From positions 3,928,345 to 3,992,344 of the forward strand of contig NW_008709715.1 in assembly GCF_000327385.1 (NCBI RefSeq): a stretch of 64,000 nt of DNA. Direction: 5' to 3'. Both the position numbers and the translations under genes were made by a program. The notes under the pieces were generated by a model. It worked only from the letters and a program-made list of their open reading frames with translations. It searched no databases and was not told the DNA's origin. Below, in pieces: positions 28,431-43,400 of this stretch; position 1 is the first letter of the stretch; each line of letters opens with the position of its first letter. Source of the DNA: Lottia gigantea. Lineage: Eukaryota > Mollusca > Gastropoda > Lottiidae.

Positions 28431-31400
28431 CTGTAAGAAAATTGATATATTCAGTATAATAACATTTTAAAACATATAATATCATTTATAGATAAATCAT
28501 TAGTTAAAACACTAGGAGTCAAAACTTAGCTTATATTATTTGAGTTCCACTATACAATAGAAATGGTAAATGTCAAAGCATAAAAAATGAAAGGACATAC
28601 CTGGAGTATGTAAAGATTATAACAATTATTCCTACGATACTAAGTAATATGATAATAGCAGCTAAAGCAACAAGGGCTGCCCATGGATCGTCCATCCACC
28701 ATATATAGGATTTAGTAACCATTGTTCTCACTAGTGAGGCTGCAGCATAAGGCACTCGGATAGTTTCAACAACCAACTGTGTTTCACTAAGAACTTTTCC
28801 TATTTCATCAACTTTACCCAAAACTCTGTAAGAGAACGATTTATCATATCATATTCCACAATATATATCACATATTCTTAGAAAATATACATCCATTCAC
28901 ATAGACCGAGAAATAGTTTAGGACTTAGCCATACCAACTGGGCTTTAAAACAAGTTGAAAGTAACTGTAACTATCTACGTACACAAATCACGTCCCAATG
29001 ATGGAGATAGAGACCTACGACTAGCAGTGAACACCTTATGTAAATAAATGACTACAGTGAGTCAACAGTTACAAATGAATCTTCTTTGTTCCTAAACGAA
29101 GTAAATCTTTGACAGGTTTGAAATGTTATTTCACTCAGTTAAGACTATATACTCTCATCTGTATATCACCAATAGAGTTTAGAACTACATTGATTTGAAA
29201 TATTTCCACTGGCCCTCTTCAGTCATCAAAATAGCAGAAAATTAATAAATTTTATTCAAAATTATCAAACTAACAGTAATTTCAGCAAGATTATTCAGAA
29301 ACAGATAGATTTCAGCTGTGATCATAAATCATATATTTATCAAATTTAATTTTGAATATTGAAAAATTGCAGCTATAATAAGCTGAAATCAAATATAATT
29401 CAAAGTGTTCAAAAGTTGTGATTTTCATCTACCACATAAAAATAGATTTCAATTTCAGGGAAAGAAATACTTACAAGTTTCTGTGTTCAGCATTTGTATT
29501 GTTGTAGAGATGATGAGGTTGTACTCTCTGTGTTAAGGTGAAGGTCACATCAGTACTGAAATAAAAATGTGCAAATCACATGTAACAGTTTACAAAAAAG
29601 CTATTTTCAGTTGTAACTTAAGATTTTGATAGCTATACCAAATAAAGTAGTAACTAAATCACAGAGTGCAATCAGGTGTTCTGTTAGAGTGAGTATATTG
29701 TGCCCGGCTAGCAACACCCAACATGATACTATAATAATAGAGCTCAAAGGTAAAAGTACTTACGATTGACTCTCAACAACAATATTATTAGTTGATACTA
29801 ATTTTCTCTTTCCTTCTATTTGTTCAATCAATACAACTTCACCATATGCATTTTGTAATTTTCTAAAATATCAAACAATTATTTTTTGGTTCAATTTTTG
29901 GTAAACAAATTGTACAATCTAACTGTACAGACAATACAATGAAAATATTGAAAACATACAGATAGTACAATGAAAACATACAGATAGTACAATGAAAACA
30001 TACAGATAGTACAATGAAAACATACAGATAGTACAATGAAAACATACAGATAGTACAATGAAAATTGTACAAATAATACAATCAATACAATGAAACAGTA
30101 CAAACTCTGCAATCAAATACCTCAAATGATAATAAAATCAAACATGATTTGTACAGAGAGAATGACAGTCATTACAAACTGTACTGAAATAGTGAATTCT
30201 GAAATGAAAAACATACCTTCGAATTTCTTCTTTAGATGCTAAAACATCAGCAGATTCACGATCTTGTAACACCAGTACAAATCTGTTTTTCTGTTCAATC
30301 AAATTTACCTGTGAAACAAAATAATGCAGTTGATTGATTTATTTCAAAATAAATAGTATATCTATACATGTACGGATACACAATTTCTACACAAAATTCA
30401 ATGTTTCATCAACAAACAATATTTGCACATGTGTTTATATGTACTAAAGAGGCAACCATATATATAAATATATCACATCTATGTTCACAGAGGCAAGACC
30501 AATCTTGTTCAGCAAGGCAAAATGCATCAAATTGACCCATCCTCTTTGTAATGCCCAGTCATTTGTCATATTCAACTTTAATTACTTACCACTACATCAG
30601 ATGTAGCTGTTAATGCACTGAATCTAAATGGTTTATCAGCAGCAACAATCTGGAATTCATCTTGAAGATCATCGGTTGGAGTTTGCATAAATTCTTTTGT
30701 AGTGTACAAGAAACCTTCATTACGATCAATGTCAAAAGCTTGAGCAGAAGGTTCATTTTCTGGAGCCATATAGAATTCAATTTCTGCATTAGGACCATCA
30801 TCAGCATCAGTTGCCTGAAAATTAAAGAATGAAATGGCATTGATTTTATAAACCAAATCTAAAACAGTAAACTTAAACTGTATTGACATGTATATAATGA
30901 AGTAAACACACTGAAGAGAATGGATTTATAAGGTTACTAACCGTAGTCTGTATAAGAATCTGGTTGGGTTTGGAAGATCTAGCAGTTGCAACGAAGTATA
31001 AGCTTGGTCTTGTTCCTGGTGGATAATCTGGATACACAAATATTGGTGGGTTATCATTGACGTCTGTGACAACAACAATAACTCGTATTTCTTTCCATGT
31101 ATCTGAAATACAATAATAATATTTATAATAGTGTCAATAGTTAGGAGGTTGTCCAAAATACTGCTATCAGTAATAATTATTATATATTTGCTCACAAAAG
31201 CAAAGCAATTCTGAAATAATTCTGAAATAAAAAGCACAATTTGCCCCAGTAAAATAAGTAGAAAGTCTCTGGTGTGCTCAGTACCACTTAAACAGAGTTG
31301 ACTGATCATATGGTACCCAGATGTACTTTGCCTGAATTTCTTTGTTACTCATCATAGTAATAACTTACTGTATATCAAATTAGCTTGTCTCTTCTTTCTG

Positions 31401-34400
31401 TTAGTGATAGGTGCTACTTGAACATCTACCCGTAATTCATATTTCTTTTTCGTTTCATAATCTAATCCCTTCTTTAATACCAGTCTACAATTCTTCTTGG
31501 CCACATCAGGAGGTGTGGAGAACGTTGCTATAATTGTAAAAAATGACATTAGGTATAGCTGGGTTTTTTACATAGATTCAATATAGATACAAACAAGTAA
31601 TCACAAAGGTTAATGGAAAAAATTCAGCAAGATAAAGCCAACATTTCATTTGGTTCTCAAAAGCAGAAAGAATCAAAAACTTTTCACCTTCATGAGATTT
31701 GAGCCATTGTCACCTAATCACCCTGTTAGCAACTATCCACTAGTTACAGACTGAGTAGTAATAAGACAAAGGAGTATATTTTTGAATAATCATAATTCCT
31801 ACCTTCTTCATTTCCAGATAAAATATTACATTTGACCTCATTGTCTTGTTGATTTTCAACATCTAGGTTAGACAATTCACTTTCTATTTCTTTATTTTCT
31901 GGTACTTCAATACTACAATAACAAAAATAGCACATAATAACTAAAAGAGAAAGTCTTTAGTATTCAATTTGAAATTTGCATAACTATTTCACATCAAATA
32001 TTTTCTATCAGTAATACCTTTTTTTCAGAATGCATTTAATGTTTAATGTTTAATGTTTAATCTATTTATTATCAAAGGTAACAAGTTTTAAATAAAAAAA
32101 AGAACTCTTCTGGTTGGTTACAAAACTAAATTTTGGTGATTGACCAATCAGATGACTGGAATACTGAAATTATCTTATGAGACACTGGCCACCACTGCCT
32201 TTAAATATAAATCACCTATAAAACTTACTAAATAAGTGGTTGTGTAAATCCAAGTTCACCATTTTGTAATGCATTGATAGTAACTTTAACATAGGCTGCT
32301 TTGTCCATGAAGGTAGTATTCCAACCCTTGTCTTGGGCACGTAATGTAAACTGAAAAATAATGAAATGTTTGAGGGTTTGATTCCAGAATAGAACACCAT
32401 ATTATGTCCTCAGCTGAATCATCAATTATGGTATCCCACGTTAACAATCAAATGATTTTTTATTTTTTGATTGAACAGCAGATAGGCTGTAGTTAGACAG
32501 ATATAATTCTTTACAGGCAAATTGCTGTGATTGCTGTGTTTTTTCAGAAATGAAATTTATAAAATTGAATATCACCAAAATATTGTAACCATCACAGCCT
32601 AATTGACTGTAGAATCTAGCTCTAAGGTCTAGCAATATAGTTCCTACCTGTAAGTCTGATGATTTAACATCAATCAATGACTGTTTGATGTAAATACCAC
32701 CATCTTGACTAACACCAAAATATTTGCCACCACTCTTGTTGTCATCGACTATAACATACTCTACTTCAGCATTAGGAGTCTAGAATACAAAAATATTTAT
32801 TTGGTTTTACAAAATCTATAATTATTTTTGCTTCTGTGCCAATGTTTCTAGAACCACATCATCTTGATGGTTCTGTCGTGCATTCAATAAGCCACAGAGT
32901 CATGTTATCCATCAATAACTGTAATTAAGTCAAAATCCTTTTTCAAAACTATTTGTAAAAGAAGACAATTGCAGGAACAAGATGTATGTTAAAATACCTA
33001 TGTTTAGTTTTTCCATATCACTCTATTTTGTTATCAATAAAATAATTTCAAAAGTTTTGCATGTTGACAATAATTAAAAATCATACTTACGCCTCTATTA
33101 TATTCATCTTGTGCATCATTGTCAGAAGCAGACGCATTAAAGATGTTTCTATTAATAGGATCGAATGATGATACACTGATGTTGATAGTAGGTGAATTAC
33201 TGTTAAATATAGGTTGATGTCTGTTACGTACAATATTTACTGTTAATTCTGTGGTATCTGATTTTGGTACTGGTGCTAAATCTCGAACATAAATTGTGAT
33301 CTAGAAAAAAAAAAAAAAAAAAATATTGCAGATAAACATAATACAAGACATGTTTGTCATATCATTTGAGAGAACATTGACTTCAATCAATTCAAAAGAA
33401 CATTTCACTGCAATTTTGTTGCCAGTAGCCACTTCCATTGAAAGTTAAGACATATATGATTTGGGTAAGGTTACCTTAAACTGATCAGGCACTGCAGGAC
33501 CAGCCAATTGTTTGGCCACAATAACATCACCTGATGTTTGACTAATAATAAAATAACCGTCACTATTAGCTGGGAATACAGATTGTATACTGTAACGAAG
33601 TTGACCGCCCAGACTCTGAAATACAAAATATAATATATTTTTATATATCTATTTACATTATACAATAACAAAAATACACATTCTGAATTTATATACAACA
33701 TTTTTATACTGTTTCAAATCATCTTGGACAAATGGTATTATTGTATTCAAATCATCTTGGACAAATTAATCTTAAAGAAAAATTAAAGAGTAAAGTATAT
33801 TATGAAGATTATCATAATGTATATATAGGTTCACTTTGCAACAAAGCTTAACCCTTCAACCTTTTTATTTTCAATAAGTAAACAAAATCCTCATTGAAAC
33901 ACTGCAGATCCTTAAAGATAACATACTAAAAATAACACTTACAGTGCCTTCGTCTTTATCTGTAGCAGTAATGGTGCTGATTATTTCATTAAGAGGTTTA
34001 TATTCTGAGATTGTAACATTATAGAAGTTGGAACCAAACTCTGGTGCATTAGGATTCCTTAATACATTAACTCGTACTGTAGCTGTGCTAGTTCTTGGTG
34101 ATATTCCCTTATCTACAGCTGTTACTTTAAACTAAAACAAACAAAACAATTTCAATTGAAATAAAAATAGTAAACAACAGAAATTGTTTTCATCCATTTA
34201 AATATTCTTAACCTTTAGAACAACAAAAAGGATGCTATCAAAAAAACAACATGTTATCACAGTGTAAATATCATGGGTTTTTGGTTTTGAAAGGAGGAAA
34301 CACATCTTTGACACATTCTGCTGATGTTTATGGTATTGATAATTGAGCTTACCTCATACTGAAGTCTATTTTCTCTATCCACTTTCTGCATCAATTTTAT

Positions 34401-37400
34401 ATCACCAGTATTGGGTGTTAATCCAAAATATAATGTATCTGGAGCTTGCTGTATAATGGTATAGTCTGGTACAACCTAAAATAACACAGATAATATAATG
34501 CTTACGGGTTTACAACATAATTTTCTGCTATTGGAGACAGATAATGTTTTGAAATGAGGGGAAATTATGCCATAGATGTCCAACTGTCAACAGATCTTAA
34601 ACATAGGACATGGTAAATTGACCATTCAAATAATATAGCATAAATAATAGCATATAATAATGAGTTAAAATTCTTTTAAAAATAATTCATTCAATTTATA
34701 GTCCTACCAACACCTTTTAAGTTATAACAGCCAAAAGTATTTAAATATTCAGCAGAAATATGAGTGTTATAGAGCTGAAGTATTTGATAGCAGTGATGTT
34801 ACATAATTATCAAAAAGTTGTCACATATTAGCATTTTGGATGTCTTTTCAGAGCTCTGATTTATAACATATTTAGATAAAAGTTGTAGAAAATCTTACAT
34901 TTCTATCATCAGGATCACTAGCTGATATAGTAACAACCAGACTGTTTATAGAAAGTGTTTCATTTATAGTCACATTGTAGAATTGTTGACTAAATACTGG
35001 AGCATTGGCATTCCTGATAACGTTAACGGTAACTCGTACTTTAGTTTGTCTTCTCGGTGTACCGCGATCTTCAGCAATAACATTAAACTACAAAAAGAAG
35101 AGCATATTCATATATCATGTCATATTTGAAATATTCTCCAAATTAAGTCTGTTCTGTTCACTTCTTGAATACATGGGCCTGTTTGAAAATCTGAAATTCT
35201 CATATCTAGCTAGCAAGCTGATTGGTACAGAATATCAATAAAGTCAATCAATCAGTCTTGTTTCTAAATTATGTTTACAGTAACACATTAATGTTTTTCC
35301 CAAAATGGTAATTCAAATAATAATTTAAAAAACTTACAGCATATCTATTGATTGAAGGATCTGATGTTAGTTTTGTTATTACAGAAAGTTTACCATCTTC
35401 AGGATTGATAAAGAAGTATTGATAAGCATATTGTGGTGAAGCTTGGAGTCTTTCAATAGAGTACACAATTCTACCACTTGTATTTGGGTCCTACAAACAC
35501 AATTAATGTACATATATACATTAAACATAAACGATAGAAGAAAACAAATGATTCCTTACTGTATCCTAATGTTACTAGTCAATTGAACAGCAAAGACAAG
35601 ACAAAAGCTACATGTTCTACACATATCTGTTAACATAGCCACAAAAAATATGATATAATATGGTTTAGCATTATACTATTCTGCACCTAGTTAAGCAAAT
35701 AGTCATATCAATGGTATACAAAGCCTAATTCATTCAAATTTTTCATTTTTAAGATCTACAGTCAAAGGAATTTATGTTTAGAAACAATTCAATCAAAAGA
35801 TATTTCACAGAAATTTAATTCTTACAGTATCCAGATCTGTGGCATTAACATCACCAAATGATTCCCCAAGATTAATATTCTCAGAGACAGTAAAATTTAG
35901 GTCACCATGTTGCATTATTGGTGGGTTAGGATTACGTCTGACTGTTACTCTAACAATGGCTATAGCAAATTCATTTTCATCATTTTCTCTGACTGCAACA
36001 ACTCTCACCTACAAAAAATAATTATTAGAAATAAATTCCAATGGAAATACCCTGGCAAAAGAAAAACGCCCATGAGAGCGAGGACAAAACTTATTATTGA
36101 ACGAAAGAGTCTAGTTTAAAATAAGAATCAATTATACAGAAAAGACTATTCCTGGCCTTAAATGCTAGAGAAAAAATATAAAGTTTCATAGAATCAAACA
36201 ATCAGAAAACATCAAGGTTCACTGACAATCATGGCTTTAGTTTCTATGTCCCAGCTGGTACATAAAAAGATTGGCTCTACCCCTTTCTCATTAACAGAAA
36301 TTCACACATGTACTTACAACATAATTGAGTGCATTATCAGGGTCAGAAGTAAATGGTCTTTTCAATGATACAACACCAGTAGAGGTGTCAACCTGGAAAT
36401 AGTCTGTAGCTCTACCATCTCCTCTCAGCTCATATCTTACATTTCCCTAAAAATAACAAACAATATAAATAAAACTCCATCCACTTTTGGTAATTTTGTC
36501 ACCAAGTGAAGTTTCAAAACATATTGGCAAAGGAAGTCTATTTCACTAAAACAGTATACTTCATCTCATTTGATCAACAACATTTCCAATCCATTATTTT
36601 GGTTAACAGGTATAAGGTTCATTGATAGATTTGACTTTTCATTTAATCTACGTTTTTACTTAAACATTATAATGTGTGGATACAGGGTATGCAGAGATAA
36701 GAAATCCAATCTAAGAGTGGTATAAGGAATTAAACAAGGAATCTTACAACATTGCTAGGATCATCCACTGTCAGGTTTATTATGCTGGTATTAACTGCAT
36801 AACCTTCGTCTAATATTCGATCATATTCTGTTGGTATAAACCTTAATTTACCAGCTGAGGTAATAGTTACACTGACTGTTGCACTATCAGATAAAGATGG
36901 TATACCCAAATCATAGGCTACAACATCAAACTGAAATTCAACCATTTCAAAATAAACATTTATAATCAAGGTCATTTCAAACTGTAAATTTACCCCATTT
37001 CATACCGTAAATTTACCCCATTTCACACTGTAAATTATCCCATTTCATACTGTGAAATAAACTAAGATAGATTACAAATATCTATGTTATACTTACACTC
37101 CAATCTTTTTGGGTGATTTTACTTAAATCAACACGAGAGGATAGGGCACCAGTTACTTCATCAATCTGGAAGATTCTCATAGCATTGGCATCATCTATTC
37201 TGAATCTTACTTTACCGTTGTCTGTTATAGTCTAGAAAAAAATCACAATAACAAATATTTATAAATTCACTTGGAAACTAATGCAGGATACTTTACTTTT
37301 CTTCTGAGATTGTTTTACTTCACATCATTATATAGTTCATCAGTCATATAAGGGCCATTTATTTGTTGAATGATCCAAATAAGGAAATTCATCAGTAAAA

Positions 37401-40400
37401 TGACATAAAAATTTGCTCATGACATAAAATTGCCATCATTAGTCTGTGATTAATCAATATGAAAAAGTTCAAACTTACTGCATTATCAGGATCATTAGCA
37501 GAAATGGTTAAGAAAGTGTTGAACACAGGCTGATTCTCTGATGGTCTGATGTTTAAGTTATTACGATTTGCTATTACTGGTGGTCTATTTCTTCTGACAG
37601 TTATAATTACTGTAGAACTGTCTTGTCTCGGAGTGGAACCACTATCTGTTGCTAATACAGTCAACTAAAAATACAAATAATTCACATTATTTAGGAGATG
37701 CTTTAGGAGAACCTTAATTACCAGGCTTGACTTGATTGCTCTGGGGGAAAATAATATATCCAGAGGGGCTATGTGGTGTGGTATTTAGTTGCAGTGATAT
37801 GGGTCCAGCATGTTTTTCATAGGATCAATTGTTTGGTCCCACTAAACAACAATTAGAAAGATAGAACCTTCAAAGTTGGAGTGTGCACTTGGTGTATTTA
37901 CAATTGTAAAGCAAAGTGTCATGGTGAACATTTTTTGGAAGGTTATAACGAATTGAAATTCATAAAACAAGGTTTACTTCTTGACAAAAAAAAAATCAGA
38001 CAGAAAATCAGTCAGAACATTTTTTAAAACTGACAATATGGGCATAAAGCGTACTTAAATGCTGAAGTGTAAAGTACGTACTGTATATTGACCGGGTTTA
38101 ACAGGATCACCAGACACACGTTGTTTAATACTAATCTGGCCAGTTAAAGGATCAATTCTGAAATAATCTGTGGCTGCTCGACTATTATCAAATGAATAGA
38201 TAACAGAATTCTCTGGTGCCTAAAAAAAACAAAAAGTGTAATTAAATACAGATGAGGGGTTTAAATATAGAGAACATCATGATGCTAATCAATATGTATG
38301 GAAATTATAATTCATTATCACTAAATTATTAATTTCAAAAGATAGAGGTGTGCATTAATATTTCCCTTAGTACTGTTTTTGCTTAAGCACACATATCTAA
38401 CACAAACAATTTCAATGTTACTTCACATGAATGTTGCCAGAAATACTGTTGTCATGTTGCAGGTAAATGTTCAATACTTTGAATTTGACAATATATAAAA
38501 TGAATAACAGGTCATCTGCAGTGATATGAAAATATTTCTTTCCATCCCAAATTAATTTTGATCTCTTAGTATTTTAAATTACCATTACTACAAATATTTT
38601 CATTCATTGTCTACATAATACTGTTTATTACACTTACAAAGAGATCATCATCTGAAGCTGAAACTTTGACAACATCTGTACCAGGAGAATCATAATCATT
38701 GATAGTAGCAGTGTATCGGTCAGCATTAAAATCAGGATCCTTTTCATTCCTGTTCACTGAGATCACAACGAAGGCAGTGGCTTTCTCATTAGGTCGTAAT
38801 GAATCATAGGCTTCAATCAGTAACTATTTCAAAAAATAAAAAAAAAGGAATTATTTATTGACAAGGTCATCCTACTGTTGTCAAATGTTTACTCCTTACT
38901 TCTCAAAAATGCATATTAAATAGATCAATGAAATTGTCATGAGTTTTATGTGTTTTTTTCTTTCATCTAGGTTTTAGTTTAAATCAATATAATGGCATTA
39001 CTTACATTATAAATAACAAATCGGTCTGTGTAAGCTCGTAAAGGTCTTTTGACTCTGATCTCACCAGTTGTTTCATCCAATGCAAAGAAATCAGTTCCTG
39101 GTTGATTCCCAACTAATCTGTATTTTATAACTCCCTACAATACAATATACATTTGATTCATAAGCTTGAAGAACATGAATTTGTTTTAAGGTCAATTATA
39201 TTATACATTCAGAGATTGGACCTATCTGAAGTAGCCTTGGTAACAAGAAAATTCCCAAACTGTTACTTTAAGCAATGATACTTACTTTTGTCAAAATTGT
39301 ACTGATCAATTTGTACATCTTAATGATCCCAAGTCAGTTTTTAGACTGTTCTACAATTGCTACTGATTTTTGATTTCTAACTGTAGTATTTATAGTAAGT
39401 TCAAGATGTTTGATACCTTGCCATGCAGAAAAAAATGACTAGTCAAATAAGTAGGACATTGTTTGCCAGCAAAAACAGACGTTTCAGGTTAATACTGTAA
39501 GAAGTTATTGTATCATTGGTAAGCTACTTACACCTGGTGTTAAATCAGCATCTGTAGCTAAAACAGTCAATGCCAATTCACCAATACCACTTGAGATGGG
39601 TAATGTTCTCGTATATGGAGTACGTTGGAACTGTGGTGGACCGCTATTATGATTCACTCTTATTTCAACACGAGTTGTATCTGTTTTAGCATCTGTACGA
39701 TCATCTGTTACTTGTACATTGAACTACAATAGCAGATTATGAATATGATAGTTGAATGTAATCAAACTTTTGTCCCTTCTGATGGTCAATGACTATACTT
39801 GCCAGTCATACATCATATTAAAACTTCAAAGGCTTAGCAGTGTGTTTGCATAAAGAAAACTGATAAATACTGTAGTTGGAATAGGTAGGCAGGTAATCTA
39901 GACATGGTTTCTTACTTACTGAAAATAATGTTTCCGTGGTTGTTTTTAAATCACCAACAATAATGATAGAACCAGTTGCTGGATTCACATAGAAATACTC
40001 TTTCTCAGGACCACTGCCAGAATGGATGTATCTTAATTTATCCTATATAAATAAAAACATATTTTTATTGTATCATTGACAAACAAAGGAGAGGGTAATA
40101 AGTAAAGTCTCTTTATTGTTCAAGGTCTCTATACTGGCATGTAATACCTAACAATCTTTATGAGTAGGCCTACAAATTTTTGCAAAGATTTTTTTACCTC
40201 GACCAGGTATAGAAAGGTCACATGATTTACAAGAATTCCATTAGTAAGACAACAATCAAATATCAGGCAAATTGCAAAATACATAAAAATTTATAGTCCA
40301 ATGAGCAAGAATATAATATTAAGTATTAAATAACTCCTTATGTTCACTTACTAAATCAGAATCTGTTGCTTGCAGTTGTAATATACTCTTTCCAACTGCT

Positions 40401-43400
40401 TCAGAATCTGGTATGGTGATTGTGTATGGATTTTGGCCAAATGCTGGTTTACCAAGATTCCGATTGACGTTGATAGTTAATTCTCCAGTAACTTTATTAT
40501 TGGGCCAGGCATCATCATAGGCTTCAACAATACACTGAAATAAATATAGATATATACTCATATTGATCATATACTACACACATAAAACTCTCCACAGTGA
40601 CTTTTCTATTATTATAGAACCTTTTTACAGTTCTCTTGCAACATTCCATATTTGGAAATTGAATAAAATCCTAAACACATTTACACATACAAAATCATAT
40701 CTAACTGTAATTCAAACCAACTTACTTTATAAGAAGTTAACTGTTGACTATCTGATTTTGGACTAACTCGAACACTAATTTGTCCACTCGTTTCATCAAT
40801 TTGGAAGAAAACACCACATGGGAATTCCCCATTGAGCTTATATTTCATTGCACCCTGAAGAAAAAGCAATAATTTTTAATATCTGATAACCCATGTAGAG
40901 TTATGTGCCCATGGTTACAGATGAAAATGGTTGCCATGCAGTGGTGTTTCTAGGGCACATGAGGTGAGGGTTGCTGAGCAGGGGTCACAAACTTTTAGTG
41001 GGCCACATTGTCAGGTAATATCTGTTAACAGAAATTACCAATTAATAAAAGACTGCCTTATTTACCTGTCGATCATCATCTCTAGCAGTTACCACGTATA
41101 CAGGGAAACCATTACTTTCTGTTTCATTGATAGTCACAGATGTTGGCAGTTGTGGCAATGTAGGATTTGCAACGTCACGTTTAACATTCACAATTAATGT
41201 ACCAACACCAACTTGTGCTGGGGTACCATCATCAGTAGCTCTCATGTTAATCTGAACACAAGGAAAAGATGTTTCATGTATAATTTCATTAACAAAATGA
41301 GAACATTTCAAGCAGTTCATTGCAAATACCATTATACATTGTGAAAAAGATTAACTACAGGTGGCAAAATAACATTAACAAAAGGGAAATATTTTCAAAT
41401 TTCATCTCGAAAAAATGAAAAATTTAAACCCCAAGGCAAGATAATATGCTTGTAAAATTAGAATGTCAATAAAAATACTGAACTTACTGTGTATTGTAGA
41501 GTATTATCTACATCATTCGACAAAGGTTGTTTTAAGGTAACCACACATGTCACAGGATCTATCTTGAAAAATTCCTGGCTCTTTCCAGTACCAGTAATTG
41601 AGCAACGTACATTCCTCTGTAAATTAATAAATATCATTGTGATCTAAAAAATCTTATGCTCATGATTTGTCTTTTCTGATTTATTGATAAAAAGCAATGA
41701 GTTTCTATGAATCATAGGGTAAGGGTCCACAGGGGGTTGGGTTTGGGTGAAAAGACATTCGACATGAACAATATTTGTCAATTCAAAATTAACTTACGCT
41801 ATCAGGATCTGTAACATTGACAGAATATGACCAGAAGTTAGGATTAGTAGCTTCTGGTAAATCAATAGTGTCTGTATTTGGTGCAAAAACTGGACCACCT
41901 GTATTACGGGTTACTTTAATCTCAACTAATGTTTCACCAGTTAATGATGGTCGTCCAGTATCTCTCGCCAAAACTCGTAACTACAATAGTGTTTCATTAA
42001 ATATAAAAACATCATAATTCCACAATATATCAACAGATAAAATTTATATATTGTTTCATTAACAGATAGCATGTCATAGAAATAACAGTTGAATAACCAC
42101 AACAATGGCTTCTATATACATTACCTTATAGGTAAGTAATTTCTGAAAAATGAGGTTGAAAATTTGAAAAATAAAAAACAAACCTGATAAGTATTGAGAC
42201 GATCTGGATCTTCAGTTACTTTTTGTGAGATTGTAATTTCGCCAGACGTATTATTGATCTGGAAGAAGCTAGGAGCTGGATAGTTTCCATCAATAGAATA
42301 TTCTATTCGGCCCTGTAATGTACAAGTTTTGCTTGGTAAAATATTTTCTAAAGTCAATCTCAGCAAATTAAACAGTCAGACCATTAGAACAAACATAAGA
42401 CATTTAATGTAGAAATGCAGATGTTGTTATCAGACTGCAGGTAGGTAATAATTTGATTAATCATAGTCCACTGCACAGATGGGCTTCATACAGTTTCCTG
42501 GCATTAAACTGGTCAGATGTTCCAAGGAACATAAAGAGTCACAGTCAATATATGGTTGTAGTGCTGAAAACATGTGACTGTTCAAGTGATATGTACTACA
42601 AAAATGTAGACGAAACAACCTTGTCCAAGAGGGTTGACAGAGTTCTTTTAACCATATCATACTTACAAGAAGTGGAAATTTAGTAGCTCTAACATTGGCA
42701 ACAACTTTACCAACAGGATCTTGTTCATTAATATTTGCTGGATATTTGGTGAGATCAAATCTTGGAGCAGCTTGTCTGTCAACATTGACGATAAAATTTA
42801 CAGTATTTTCTTTAGCAGGATCACCATTATCTGATACTCGAACTGTACACTGTTAAAATGGAAAAAAAATAGCATAAAAAAAAATTAATATGTTGTTCAT
42901 CCAATTAATCTTGTTGGCTGCACATATCTGCTTTATTTTGGACATTATAGTTGAATTATGTAGTTATGGATAATGAAACTTACAGTGTATGAAGATTCTG
43001 TAAATGCTCTAAGATCTTGTCTGATGTAAACCACTCCAGTATCCGAGGTAATGAAGAAGAGATTTTGACAATTATTATTGTTTAGAAGTGTGTATGTCAA
43101 CCGATCCTGGAATGAAAATAATGTGTCTATAATTTACAAATTATATACGTTTGTAACCATTTTTCAGTTGTAGGGTCTACCATTCAAAGGCTTTTACAAA
43201 ACTCTGAAGAAAGCTTAATACTAAGAATTTTGGTCAAAAGGTTTGACCAAAGCAACAGCTAGTAGACAGGATCATCAAAAAATCTTTCCTTTAACCATTG
43301 ACAAAGAGTTAAAATCTATTTGTGTCTTAAATTTGGCGGTAAGGTCCACAGAAAATAGCAATTATGTTCATTTAACTAAATATCAGAAGTTAACAATACC

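Noticed and set aside
29863-30125. Open frames encoding YYLYVFIVLSV-like repeats that look like membrane segments
   Set aside because: They are readings of a 22-bp AT-rich tandem repeat inside a cadherin intron; only the third-frame chance composition looks hydrophobic.
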